Below are positions 15,376 through 23,618 of a DNA stretch of 60,134 bases, piece after piece. This stretch comes from an uncultured Treponema sp. (lineage in GTDB: Bacteria; Spirochaetota; Spirochaetia; Treponematales; Treponemataceae), in assembly GCA_947165895.1 (NCBI GenBank), contig CAMVCB010000010.1:1-60134 (forward strand). Reading direction: 5' to 3'. Below the pieces are notes generated by a model. The model was not told where the DNA came from. It saw only the letters and a program-made list of their open reading frames with translations, and searched no databases. The position numbers and the translations under genes were made by a program. Within the stretch, counting starts at the first letter, position 1. Each line of letters opens with the position of its first letter.

Positions 15376-16866
15376 TTAAAGAGGAATATTTCCGTGCTTT
15401 TTCAGCGGTTTATCCATGTTAGCTTTGTCGAGCAAGAAATCAAAACTCTTTACGATATATTTACGTGTATCTTCCGGATTGATTACTTCAGAAATGTAGC
15501 CGCGTTTTGCAGCGATTTTTGGAGTCATAATCTCGTTTTTATATTCTTCTGACTTCTGGGCAACTTCCTGTGCCTTGTTAGGATCAGCAAGCTCCTTTGC
15601 ATAAAGAATTCCGATAGCACCTTCAGCACCCATAACGGCGATTTCTGATGCAGGCCAAGCGTAAACAAAGTCAGCACCAAGGTGTTTAGAACACATTGCG
15701 ATGTAAGCTCCACCGTAAGCCTTGCGTGTAATAACAGTTACCTTTGGTACAGTAGATTCAGAGTAAGCGTAAATTACCTTTGCACCGTGGCGGATAATAC
15801 CCTTCTGCTCTTCCTGAGGGCCTGGAATAAAGCCTGGAACATCAACAAAAGTCAAAAGAGGAATATTGTAAGCGTCGCAGTAGCGTACGTGGCGGGCAAT
15901 CTTGTCAGAAGCGTCGCAGTCAAGAACACCACCCATTCCTGAAGGATTGTTTGCAACAATACCAACTGAGCGGCCGTCAACCTTTGCAAAACCAGTTACA
16001 CAGTTCTTTGCAAATTCAGCAGAAGTTTCAAAGAAAGAATCATCATCAGTTACGCAGTCAATAACCTGGCGGATATCGTAGCCCTGACGTGGATTTTCTG
16101 GCAAAATCTCCTGAATGCGTTTAGCTTTTTTCTTTTCATCAAATTTGATTTTTGCAGCCTGAACAATTTCATCACCATAGTAGTGAGGAATGTAGTCCAG
16201 AAGCTTGCGAACCTGCTCGTAGCAGTTCTGTTCAGATTCACAGCGGAAGTGAGCAACACCAGACTTCTGAGAGTGAATGGAAGCACCGCCCAAATCCTCA
16301 GCAGAAATATCAAGGAACATTACCGACTTAACAACCTTAGGACCAGTAATAAAAAGCTGAGAAATCTTATCAACAGCAAAAATAAAGTCAGTAATTCCAG
16401 GAGAGTAAACAGCCCCTCCTGCACAAGGACCTGCAATAATAGAAATCTGAGGAACAGAGCCTGAAGCACGTACGTTCTGATAGAACAGGTCACCATAACC
16501 GCAGAGGGCGTCAACACCTTCCTGAATGCGGGCTCCACCCGAATCGTTAATTCCGATTACAGGGCAGCGGCTCTGAATAGCCTTGTCGATAAGTTCAGCG
16601 ATTTTTTCACCGTGCATAAGACCAAGTGAACCACCCTGAACAGTAAAATCCTGAGCATAAACGGCAACCTTACGTCCGTTAATTTTTCCAAAACCTGTAA
16701 TTACGCCATCATAAGGAATGTCCTTTTTTTCCATTCCAAAGCTAGTACAGTTGTGGCGCACGCCGGAATAAATCTCAACAAAAGTATCTTTATCACAAAG
16801 CGCATTGATGCGTTCAATAGCATGAAGTTTACCCTTCTGATGCTGTTTTTCAATATTGTATTCCAT
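15376..16866 (-). CDS. Acyl-CoA carboxylase/decarboxylase carboxyltransferase subunit
   Basis: A 496-residue carboxyltransferase of the PccB/MmdA type with two crotonase-like halves. It has the DSGGARIQEGVDALCGYG and AGPCAGGAVYSP oxyanion region in the N-terminal half, VDVPGFIPGPQEEQ and KAYGGAYIAM in the C-terminal half, and the family ending KKHGNIPL. It transfers CO2 between biotin and propionyl-CoA or methylmalonyl-CoA. No biotin carrier, biotin carboxylase or membrane subunit lies nearby, so I cannot separate propionyl-CoA carboxylase beta from methylmalonyl-CoA decarboxylase alpha. GAGG precedes ATG 16866. A good promoter lies directly upstream. Confidence 0.85.
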   Translation of the reverse strand: MEYNIEKQHQKGKLHAIERINALCDKDTFVEIYSGVRHNCTSFGMEKKDIPYDGVITGFGKINGRKVAVYAQDFTVQGGSLGLMHGEKIAELIDKAIQSRCPVIGINDSGGARIQEGVDALCGYGDLFYQNVRASGSVPQISIIAGPCAGGAVYSPGITDFIFAVDKISQLFITGPKVVKSVMFLDISAEDLGGASIHSQKSGVAHFRCESEQNCYEQVRKLLDYIPHYYGDEIVQAAKIKFDEKKKAKRIQEILPENPRQGYDIRQVIDCVTDDDSFFETSAEFAKNCVTGFAKVDGRSVGIVANNPSGMGGVLDCDASDKIARHVRYCDAYNIPLLTFVDVPGFIPGPQEEQKGIIRHGAKVIYAYSESTVPKVTVITRKAYGGAYIAMCSKHLGADFVYAWPASEIAVMGAEGAIGILYAKELADPNKAQEVAQKSEEYKNEIMTPKIAAKRGYISEVINPEDTRKYIVKSFDFLLDKANMDKPLKKHGNIPL

Positions 16867-16884
16867 TTATTACCTCGTACCCCT

Positions 16885-16914
16885 ATAATATGACAAAATC
16901 GCAAAAAGTGTCAA
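16885..16914 (-). promoter_or_regulatory. Promoter of the carboxyltransferase gene
   Basis: On the minus strand, TTGACA (16914-16909), an 18-base spacer and TATTAT (16890-16885) form a good sigma-70 promoter 18 bases before the start codon. Confidence 0.75.
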
Positions 16915-16944
16915 GGATAATGAATGCTCAGTAATAAAGATAAA

Positions 16945-17045
16945 GGGGAGGGGAAAGCCTTCCCCTGGGCTCAGCCCTGTGGTCTTCGCCCACCCCTTCT
17001 AGCGGGGCTCAAACGCCGCCCCGCAACGCTCGGCTTGGGTTTGTC
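16945..17045. repeat. G+C-rich hairpin cluster
   Basis: Three consecutive hairpins are seen: GGGGAA/TTCCCC (16950-16965), GGGCT/AGCCC (16967-16977) and GCGGGGC/GCCCCGC (17002-17024). The stretch is far richer in G+C than its surroundings and has no convincing ORF. It looks like an interspersed intergenic element, but no second copy is in the window. Confidence 0.55.
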
Positions 17046-17081
17046 GATAGCACCAAATCCAAGTATTTCAATATCCATAAA

Positions 17082-17294
17082 TTACTGACATATTGCAATG
17101 AGACCAATAACAACAATTGCAATAAGGATAATAAAAAACCAGACTACGCAACCTGCTGCTGTATTGCCTGCGGTTTTCGTCTCTTGATAACCTGTCACAT
17201 TTCCGTGTGTGTCATAGGTAGTTGTTTTGTTTTTTGAAAAAGCCTTTACAATAATCCAGATAAAGGCGAAGAAAATAATAATTCCGATAATCAT
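17082..17294 (-). CDS. Small two-helix membrane protein
   Basis: A 70-residue protein with transmembrane helices at about 1-19 and 46-68, joined by a polar loop containing YDTHGNVTGYQETK. AAGGAG lies about 6 bases before ATG 17294. The family is not recognised. It is monocistronic and divergent from the HTH regulator gene. Confidence 0.55.
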   Translation of the reverse strand: MIIGIIIFFAFIWIIVKAFSKNKTTTYDTHGNVTGYQETKTAGNTAAGCVVWFFIILIAIVVIGLIAICQ

Positions 17295-17341
17295 AATTTA
17301 CTCCTTTAAATCTGAATGATTGAATATGTAATAATTTTACA

Positions 17342-17372
17342 TCTAAAAGATTGATAAAACAATTCTTTTAGA
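17342..17372. promoter_or_regulatory. Inverted repeat upstream of the HTH gene
   Basis: TCTAAAAGA (17342-17350) and TCTTTTAGA (17364-17372) form a perfect 9-bp inverted repeat between the divergent membrane-protein and HTH genes. An autoregulatory operator for the HTH protein is the likely reading. Confidence 0.4.
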
Positions 17373-17444
17373 ATGAATTAAGCTCATTTTTATATCTTTT
17401 AATTTATGTTTAATCAAAAAAAATCATTTCATACTATTAGCATT

Positions 17445-17768
17445 ATGGCTGAAATGGATATCAGAAAGATTTTTGGTGAGAATGTAAAATATTATAGAAA
17501 AAAGGCAGGTTTATCTCAGGAACAATTGGCAGAAAAACTTGATGTTTCACCTAACCATTTAAGTGTAATTGAAACAGGCGGAAAATTTGTAACTTATAAA
17601 TTGCTTGAAAAACTAATTTCAATTTTTGAAGTCATGCCATCAGCATTGTTTTATGTAGCTGGAACAGCCACAAATGATGACTCAATACAAAATTCAATTA
17701 ATTCAATCGTTAAATCAGAACTTGAAGCTGCTTATAAAGAAATATCACAAAAAATCTCAAAGATTTAA
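17445..17768 (+). CDS. XRE-family HTH regulator
   Basis: About 107 residues with a classic Cro/CI helix-turn-helix at about residues 5-65 (NVKYYRKKAGLSQEQLAEKL, then VSPNHLSVIETG). The C-terminal tail (about 80-107) may be a dimerisation helix. The frame opens at 17406, but neither start has a ribosome site; I prefer ATG 17445 because it matches the usual length before the HTH. It lies just upstream of a toxin-antitoxin pair and may regulate it or simply be a neighbour. Confidence 0.7.
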   Translation: MAEMDIRKIFGENVKYYRKKAGLSQEQLAEKLDVSPNHLSVIETGGKFVTYKLLEKLISIFEVMPSALFYVAGTATNDDSIQNSINSIVKSELEAAYKEISQKISKI

Positions 17769-17824
17769 TACAAATCTACTTTATTGTGTTATACTTAGAT
17801 TATACTTTTATAAGGAGGCGCAAT

Positions 17825-18094
17825 ATGGCAGCTATGCAGCTCAGACAGAGAGCTATTAATTATATAGATACTTTAGATGATGAGCAGACTCTAAGAGTTA
17901 TTGCTTTTATTGAAAATTTGCCTAAAAAAAAACGCTCCTTGCAAAATTCAAAAACGCCTGAAGAACGGGAATTAGCAAAACAGGCCTTGAATGACCTTTT
18001 TTCAATGGCTCGCCCTGCAAAACATGAAATAAGTCTGGACGGACGCAAAGAAATCGCAAATGCCATGTGGAGAAAGTATGAAAGCCTTAATTGA
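17825..18094 (+). CDS. Antitoxin-like partner of PIN toxin
   Basis: An 89-residue, highly charged helical protein with a perfect AAGGAGG ribosome site. It overlaps the downstream PIN-domain gene by 17 bases, the usual layout of type II toxin-antitoxin operons, so it is most likely the antitoxin. The N-terminal LRQRAINYIDTLDDEQTLRV segment resembles the helix seen in several antitoxins linked to PIN toxins; I do not recognise the exact family. Confidence 0.65.
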   Translation: MAAMQLRQRAINYIDTLDDEQTLRVIAFIENLPKKKRSLQNSKTPEERELAKQALNDLFSMARPAKHEISLDGRKEIANAMWRKYESLN

Positions 18095-18503
18095 TACAAA
18101 TATTCTTCTTGATGTGATTTTACTTCGAGAACCATATCTAAAACAGGCTAAAAGAGTTTTACAATGTTGCCAGACTCTTGTTGATGGTTTTATAGCAGTT
18201 CATTCTTTCTCAAATATGTTTTATATCCTCCATGAAGTTGAAGAGTTTTCTATAGAAGAATGTCGAAATACTTTTAATAAACTTCTTTATGTATTTGACG
18301 TTGCGGGATTAAATAAGCATGATATTATATCAGCTGTAAACAATGGTGCCTTTTTGGATTTGGAAGATGCTATGCAGCATGAAGCATCTGTTTCAGCTGG
18401 ACTTGATTATATCGTTACCAGAAATTGCAAAGATTTTAAAAATTCTGCAATTCCTGCCGTCACTCCTGAAGAATTTTTATTAATTGTTCACGCTGATAAT
18501 TAA
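18078..18503 (+). CDS. PIN-domain toxin (VapC-like ribonuclease)
   Basis: A 141-residue PIN domain. MKALIDTNILLDV carries the first catalytic Asp, a Glu cluster follows in the middle (EVEEFSIEECRNTF), and LDLEDAMQHEASVSAGLDYIVTRNCKDF gives the remaining acidic residues and the conserved TRN-DF ending. PIN toxins are Mg-dependent RNases that cleave tRNA or rRNA. TGGAG precedes ATG 18078, and the 17-base overlap with the antitoxin gene suggests coupled translation. The start at 18060 is open but lacks a ribosome site. Confidence 0.8.
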   Translation: MKALIDTNILLDVILLREPYLKQAKRVLQCCQTLVDGFIAVHSFSNMFYILHEVEEFSIEECRNTFNKLLYVFDVAGLNKHDIISAVNNGAFLDLEDAMQHEASVSAGLDYIVTRNCKDFKNSAIPAVTPEEFLLIVHADN

Positions 18504-18544
18504 AATCCAGTGCTTTTTCCCGTATCACATCATATAATACTCTT

Positions 18545-18928
18545 ATGAACAAAAAACTTCTTAAAATTGCAATTTTCACCTTATTTTTAATTTTTGCTTG
18601 TGCAGGCTCTCTTTTTGCCGAAAGACTTTCCCTAAAAACTGGCGATATTTTTGGCTTCTCACAAACTGATGATTTTCTGCCGCTCGACAGGTCTTTTATG
18701 ATGACAAGTTCTACTGTTTCTTCAATTGGTAAAGTTGAAAATGGTATCTGGTGCCTGAAAGTTACTGTCAAAAAAAGTCTTGATGCAGGAGTCCCTGTAA
18801 TTTTTGAATATTTTGTTCGCGAAGGTGATGTTATTCAGGTAAAGCGCTTTTTGCACAATGAAGAAATATATAAACTCAAAGTTCTTAGCGTAAACTGGAA
18901 TGAAATTACCTTTGATGTGCTGGAATAG
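18545..18928 (+). CDS. Secreted hypothetical protein
   Basis: A 127-residue protein with an N-terminal signal peptide (MNKKLLKIAIFTLFLIFACAGSLFA) probably cleaved after residue 25. The mature part is a small, probably all-beta domain of about 100 residues that I do not recognise. There is no ribosome site, and TATAAT at 18533-18538 lies only 6 bases before the ATG, so the mRNA may be leaderless or use a further upstream promoter. Confidence 0.6.
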   Translation: MNKKLLKIAIFTLFLIFACAGSLFAERLSLKTGDIFGFSQTDDFLPLDRSFMMTSSTVSSIGKVENGIWCLKVTVKKSLDAGVPVIFEYFVREGDVIQVKRFLHNEEIYKLKVLSVNWNEITFDVLE

Positions 18929-18929
18929 T

Positions 18930-19064
18930 TTATTTTTTATACAATTTACTATGGCTGCCAATTCTATAAACGTATAATTCTAAGATTTTATCATCAGTTA
19001 TTTTGTAAATCAGAACTAAATCTGGTCGTATGTGGCAATCTGGTATTTTGTTTTTTCTTCCATA
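18930..19064 (-). pseudogene. Beheaded YafQ/RelE-type toxin
   Basis: Directly after the antitoxin stop codon and in the same frame, the minus strand encodes about 44 residues including IPDCHIRPDLVLIYKI, KILELYVYRIGSHSKLY and a stop. This is the C-terminal half of a YafQ-type RNase toxin, with its CHI-PDWLLIY strand and GSHSDLF ending. The N-terminal half and start codon are missing. The deletion joins the antitoxin stop to the toxin tail, so the toxin is dead while its antitoxin gene survives. Confidence 0.75.
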
Positions 19065-19067
19065 TAT

Positions 19068-19286
19068 TTACAACTCCGCAAACATATCATCTACAGAGTT
19101 ATAAACTTTGAGTTTTCCTTTTGATTTCTTTTTTTGAATTTCTTTATCAGCTTTTAAAACAGATTTTACAAGCTTCTTTGGGTAAGAATCATCTTTTTCT
19201 ACAGAAATAAATGCACCGTCAAGTTTTACCATTTCTTTTAAGGCTCGAACGAGAGAATTACTTGCATTGTTTACAACTACAGTCAT
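19068..19286 (-). CDS. Orphaned antitoxin (RelB/DinJ-like)
   Basis: A 72-residue protein beginning MTVVVNNASNSLVRALKEMV with a Lys-rich C terminus ending NSVDDMFAEL, the usual build of an antitoxin that pairs with RelE/YafQ toxins. GGAGG lies 6-7 bases before ATG 19286. Its toxin, immediately downstream, has lost its N-terminal half, so this gene is an orphan that may still neutralise a related toxin elsewhere. Confidence 0.6.
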   Translation of the reverse strand: MTVVVNNASNSLVRALKEMVKLDGAFISVEKDDSYPKKLVKSVLKADKEIQKKKSKGKLKVYNSVDDMFAEL

Positions 19287-19432
19287 ACTAGCCTCCGTAC
19301 ATCCTAATTAAAACATATAAATAAAGATTTTTGTAACTACATAAAAATCAATTATTTTCACTTTTTTTTAGCCTTTTTGACTCCTCCTTCGTATAAATTT
19401 CCGTATTGCAACAAAGGGGCCGTATTAATAAG

Positions 19433-20869
19433 TTAAGCTTCCCTTACTGCTTTCATGGCTTTTTTGCACTCGTACATTTTCTGATCGGCTCGTTTGAAGA
19501 CGCTGTCTATGCTTGTGTCCTCTTCCTTGTCGAAGAGGGCATAACCTAAGGCAGCTGAAATTTTTTCCCAAGCCTCAAGCGAATCATCTGCGGCCAGGAC
19601 TTTCAGGTTCTGGTTAAAGGCTTCCGTCAGTTCTTCGATATGTTCGTAATCATGACCTTTAAGGATTACTACAAATTCATCTCCACCAATTCTGAAAACA
19701 GGGGAGTGGTCAAAAATTTCGCAGATAAGGGCGCTTAATCTCTGGATTGCTGCATTTCCTTTTTCATGACCGTAAGTATCATTTATTTTTTTCAGGAAGT
19801 TCAAATCAATCATTGCAAGACCAAATGGTTCAAGACGGGAAGTTTCAAGCATAAACTGAAGTTTGAGGATTTCCTTGTCGTAGGCGGTTTTATTTCTGAC
19901 TCCAGTCAGGGAATCTTTATTTGCAAGCTCATACATCTGAGTCGCCTGTTTTTTCAAAAGTTCTGAATCAAGCTCGGCCGAAACAAGGTCTACAACATAA
20001 TCCTGCATGTCATGGGTCATCTGTTCAATTGCGGAACAAAGGTCAGAAACTTCATTTTTCTGCCTGATGTCCGGAGTGTCAAACTGCAGCTGATTGAGAT
20101 TTCTCTGTCCGTGACTTTTCTGAACAAAGGCTCCCGCGCTTTTAGCAAGCTGGGTAATAGGCCTGATGACATTTATTCGTGACCACAAAAGGAAAATCAC
20201 CATAAAAATCAAGCCAAGGATAATAATTACTGCAGCTGTTGAGAAAGCCTGGTTTTTAAGCTGTTTTTTTAGGACAGTAATATCAATGTCGACAGCAAGA
20301 AGGGCATAAGAATTGTTTCGGGAATCATAAAGAGCCATGGCTCCCGTATAGTCAAAGCCCCACTCAGTTTTTTCTTCAAAGAATACCGGCTCCCTTTTTT
20401 CCATAATTTCAAAGAATTTTTCTACGGCTGCCGGCTCAAATTCATCCTCACTAATCCAGCCAAGATAGAGGTTTCCTTCAGTATCTTCATAGCGGTCATG
20501 GAAATTTTCTGCGGAAACAACACTCATTACATTTTCAGTCGGGTTTTTGTTCAGCGGCTTTACAATATAAAGATAATGAATGCTGAAATCTTCCTTAATC
20601 CCGTCCATGAATTTTTCCAGCGCATCATATTTAGGACTTCGTTCCGTAGTTAAAATGCAGTTCAATAAATCATCATCATCAATGTGACTGTCAACGTAAT
20701 TTAAAATATCAATGATATAGGATTCGTAGCGCTGATAAAGAGAATATTTATAGCTTATATGTGTGCTGACACCAAGAACAAGACAGAGAGTAATGATAAA
20801 AATTATGCAGCCAAGAGCGATACTTCTTCCTAAGGGCATTTTTACGGCTGTTTTTTTAATGTCCTTCAT
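19433..20869 (-). CDS. Membrane-bound diguanylate cyclase (GGDEF)
   Basis: This 478-residue protein has a transmembrane helix at about 14-38, a periplasmic sensor region of about 165 residues with Cache-like features (DYTGAMALYDSRNNSYALLAVDID near the end), a second helix at about 207-230, a HAMP segment, a short coiled coil and a GGDEF domain (about 315-475). The active motif RIGGDEF is intact, so it should make cyclic di-GMP in response to an external signal. The position for the inhibitory RxxD site holds EIFD and lacks the Arg, so product inhibition is probably absent. It stands alone as a transcript. Confidence 0.85.
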   Translation of the reverse strand: MKDIKKTAVKMPLGRSIALGCIIFIITLCLVLGVSTHISYKYSLYQRYESYIIDILNYVDSHIDDDDLLNCILTTERSPKYDALEKFMDGIKEDFSIHYLYIVKPLNKNPTENVMSVVSAENFHDRYEDTEGNLYLGWISEDEFEPAAVEKFFEIMEKREPVFFEEKTEWGFDYTGAMALYDSRNNSYALLAVDIDITVLKKQLKNQAFSTAAVIIILGLIFMVIFLLWSRINVIRPITQLAKSAGAFVQKSHGQRNLNQLQFDTPDIRQKNEVSDLCSAIEQMTHDMQDYVVDLVSAELDSELLKKQATQMYELANKDSLTGVRNKTAYDKEILKLQFMLETSRLEPFGLAMIDLNFLKKINDTYGHEKGNAAIQRLSALICEIFDHSPVFRIGGDEFVVILKGHDYEHIEELTEAFNQNLKVLAADDSLEAWEKISAALGYALFDKEEDTSIDSVFKRADQKMYECKKAMKAVREA

Positions 20870-20902
20870 TATTTAATATTATAACATGGAATTATAGATA
20901 GT

Positions 20903-22576
20903 CTAGAATAATTCTTTCAGCTCTTTTTCCTCATTTTCCATAACCGTTCTGGAAGGAATCCACGGGTAGCGGAAGCGCAGCTGCTGGCAGGCAGTTACAA
21001 CATCGTCATTACATGCTTTGAGGGTTGTCCAGTATTCAGATTTGAATTCATTTGTGTCAAAGGGAAGGGGTTCCGGCTTAACGTCGATGTCTGTAAGAAT
21101 CCAGCGGTTTTTAAGCCATGAAAGAGTCACATATCCTGTTGTGAATTCAGCTTCTATGTTACCGCTTTCCGGGTCAGTCTGAACTGCATAATAAGAAAGA
21201 CTTTGTGTAATAAAGCCGTCTGCTTTTGCGGCTTCGTCCCCGCTGACTGTAAGAGGCTTTTCTTTTTTTATATTAGCCCTTGCATCCAGAAGTGAAGGCT
21301 TTCCCTCAATTTCCAGATTTGAAATGCCAAAAAGACTGGTTTTCTGTTCTTTTACATTGTCCTGGGCAAAGAAAAACCATTTGTGAGGAGCAACATTTAC
21401 ACTGCTGAAGGTGTAGGCCTGGGATGCGGCATTTGCAACATGCATGTTTGTGATTGTCGTCATGAATGGCTTGAATTTATTTCCCTTGCAGACTTCCATC
21501 ATAAGCTGAACGTCCTTGTCATTGATTGACTGGAAAAAGCATTCCGTAACCTGAGCCGGGGTAAGTCCCTTTGTGGTAGGCTGATTGCCGTTTGTCTTTA
21601 TTGTGCTGAAAACAAAAAGCATAAGGATTGCAAAGCTGACAAGACCCGTAATAATTTTTGCAGAGTTTTTATGAAGCTTACGTTTTGTTTCGATTTTTGC
21701 ATTCTGAGCCCTTAAAAACTCAGATTTACGCGCTTCAAAATCCAGGGCTGAAAGTCTGTTTTTCTCATTTTGATTTGAAGCTTCGGTACAGCCGGCTGCC
21801 AGTTTTTCAAGAAGCTGATGATTTACAGAAGTCTGATTGTCCTTTGACATTGTAAGGGCTGTGTTAATTGCAAAGGCGGCCTTAGGATCAAAGCCGTTAA
21901 GGGTATATTCAACAGGAAGATATTTTTTATCAAGAATATCAGAAAGATGTTCCTGTCTGTCTGGATTTTCAAAAGGAAACTGATTTGTAAAAGCCTTATA
22001 GCTGATTGATGCCATGGTAAAGGCAAGGGCAGCGTCCCCTTCCAGCAGCGGGTTTACATAAAAGCCGTAAAATTTATTGTAAGTGCCGTCGTCCAGATAG
22101 GAAACAAAGCTTGTAAAAAGCTCTTCCGGCAGAAAAAGAATTTCAGCTTTTCCTCCCTCAAAGGAAGAAAGAATTCCGCCGCCGCATTCAGGAAGATGAA
22201 AGCCCTTTGAAAGTGCCTGCGTCATGGCTTTAAGCAAAAGCCCGGCCTTTTTTATAGAAGAAAGCTTGTCATCTGCTTTTTCAAGCTGGTCTGTAAGGGA
22301 AATTAAATTTTCAGAAGTGGAAGGAAGGGAGCCCTCGTAAATTACAAGCTTTTCCTTACTTTTTTCTGTGTCTTCCCCCCATTCTTCCGCCCTGATTGTA
22401 TCAAAAGACCAGTCAGAAAATGTAAACTCCACAGGATTTTCCCCGTCAGAAAAGTCTGCACTTGCAAAAAGTCCTTTTTCCCCTAAAAGCTGGGAATATT
22501 TTGTTTTTGCAAAGCTTTCTTCAGTCATCCCCGAGCAAAGTTTAATTGTCTTTCCGTTAATTTCAATCAGCTGCAT
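20903..22576 (-). CDS. Membrane protein of the hflKC locus
   Basis: This 557-residue protein has a cytoplasmic N-terminal region (1-305), one transmembrane helix at about 311-330 (IITGLVSFAILMLFVFSTI) and an extracytoplasmic C-terminal domain of about 220 residues. The helical segment ALAFTMASISYKAFTNQFPFE followed by an acidic stretch is weakly reminiscent of the C lobe of a degenerate protein kinase, but no catalytic residues are visible. It follows hflC by 37 bases on the same strand, so the three probably form an operon and the protein may assist the HflKC complex. Confidence 0.55.
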   Translation of the reverse strand: MQLIEINGKTIKLCSGMTEESFAKTKYSQLLGEKGLFASADFSDGENPVEFTFSDWSFDTIRAEEWGEDTEKSKEKLVIYEGSLPSTSENLISLTDQLEKADDKLSSIKKAGLLLKAMTQALSKGFHLPECGGGILSSFEGGKAEILFLPEELFTSFVSYLDDGTYNKFYGFYVNPLLEGDAALAFTMASISYKAFTNQFPFENPDRQEHLSDILDKKYLPVEYTLNGFDPKAAFAINTALTMSKDNQTSVNHQLLEKLAAGCTEASNQNEKNRLSALDFEARKSEFLRAQNAKIETKRKLHKNSAKIITGLVSFAILMLFVFSTIKTNGNQPTTKGLTPAQVTECFFQSINDKDVQLMMEVCKGNKFKPFMTTITNMHVANAASQAYTFSSVNVAPHKWFFFAQDNVKEQKTSLFGISNLEIEGKPSLLDARANIKKEKPLTVSGDEAAKADGFITQSLSYYAVQTDPESGNIEAEFTTGYVTLSWLKNRWILTDIDVKPEPLPFDTNEFKSEYWTTLKACNDDVVTACQQLRFRYPWIPSRTVMENEEKELKELF

Positions 22577-22613
22577 AATTCTTCCTTGCCTGCTATTTGC
22601 TAACTGCTAACTG

Positions 22614-23603
22614 CTATCTCCGTCCTTCCGCATTGTAAAGATACTTAAAGTAATCCATGTTTGTGCTGTATGTTGCGCTGTAATTTTTCAGGTTTGTTTT
22701 ATAAGATTCCATGCTCTTCCAGAAGTTGTAGAATTCAGGATCCTTGTTGTAGGCAGAAGCATAGATTGCGGCAGCCTGGGCATCTGCATTACCCTTGATT
22801 TCCTCTGATTTTTTGTAGGCTTCAGAAGAAATTGAGCGTTTGTCGCTTTCAAGCTTACCCAGCCATTCAGCTTTTTTACCTTCACCGCGGGAACGATAGG
22901 CCTGGGCAACCTGATTTCTGTCCTTAATCATTCGGTTGAAAACTGATTCTGTAAGCTCGTCAGAATATTTAATCTGGCGGGGAAGAATATCAATCAGCTC
23001 AATTCCGTATTCAGGAACCAGCTTGTTTGCTTCGGCAAGCATTTCCTTACACAAAACGCTGCGGCCCTTTGCAATCAGCTCGTTTTCTACATTTGTATTT
23101 ACCAGTGCTTCAATTTCCTTTGATTCTTCGTCATCAGCCTGAACTTCCTTCTGTTTTGCTTCATTGATTCCGTTTGATGAGCGCACGATTTCAGAAAGTC
23201 TGTTCTGTGTGATTACTGTGCGGGTAGAAGAATCGATGATGTCTGAAAGGCGGTTATAGGCATTGTCGATGTTTGTAAAGCTCTGATAGAACTTTGCAGG
23301 ATCCGAAATGCGCCAGCGCGAAGTTGTATCTACTATAATAAACTGATTTTCCTTAGTCGGGATTCTCTGCTCATCGCCGTCCAGAGAAAGCACCAGTTTG
23401 GAATAAGTTGTAACCTGATCAAGAAAAGGAATTTTAAAATAAAGGCCGGCTTCTGTGTGAGTATCTACAATAGAGCCGAAGCGGGTTACTACAACCTGAT
23501 TTCCTTCATTTACGATGTAAAGAGGTCCCATAAAAAGCAGTACAACTGCTAAGATTAATATTGTAAAAAATCCTGTGAAAAATTTTGTAGTTGATTTTGC
23601 CAT
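22614..23603 (-). CDS. hflC: HflC, SPFH membrane protease regulator
   Basis: A 329-residue protein with an N-terminal signal anchor (about 9-30), the SPFH/band-7 domain VVTRFGSIVDTHTEAGLYFKIPF, then a long coiled coil with EIKGNADAQAAAIYASAYNKDPEFYNFWKSMESY, a diagnostic HflC ending. With HflK it forms the periplasmic cage that controls the FtsH protease. It begins 15 bases after hflK, within one operon. Confidence 0.92.
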   Translation of the reverse strand: MAKSTTKFFTGFFTILILAVVLLFMGPLYIVNEGNQVVVTRFGSIVDTHTEAGLYFKIPFLDQVTTYSKLVLSLDGDEQRIPTKENQFIIVDTTSRWRISDPAKFYQSFTNIDNAYNRLSDIIDSSTRTVITQNRLSEIVRSSNGINEAKQKEVQADDEESKEIEALVNTNVENELIAKGRSVLCKEMLAEANKLVPEYGIELIDILPRQIKYSDELTESVFNRMIKDRNQVAQAYRSRGEGKKAEWLGKLESDKRSISSEAYKKSEEIKGNADAQAAAIYASAYNKDPEFYNFWKSMESYKTNLKNYSATYSTNMDYFKYLYNAEGRR

Positions 23604-23618
23604 ATTTTCTTACCTCTC

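Noticed and set aside
15376..16866. The carboxyltransferase as acetyl-CoA carboxylase AccD
   Set aside because: It has no N-terminal zinc ribbon, has two fused crotonase-like halves, and ends in HGNIPL as PccB/MmdA proteins do.
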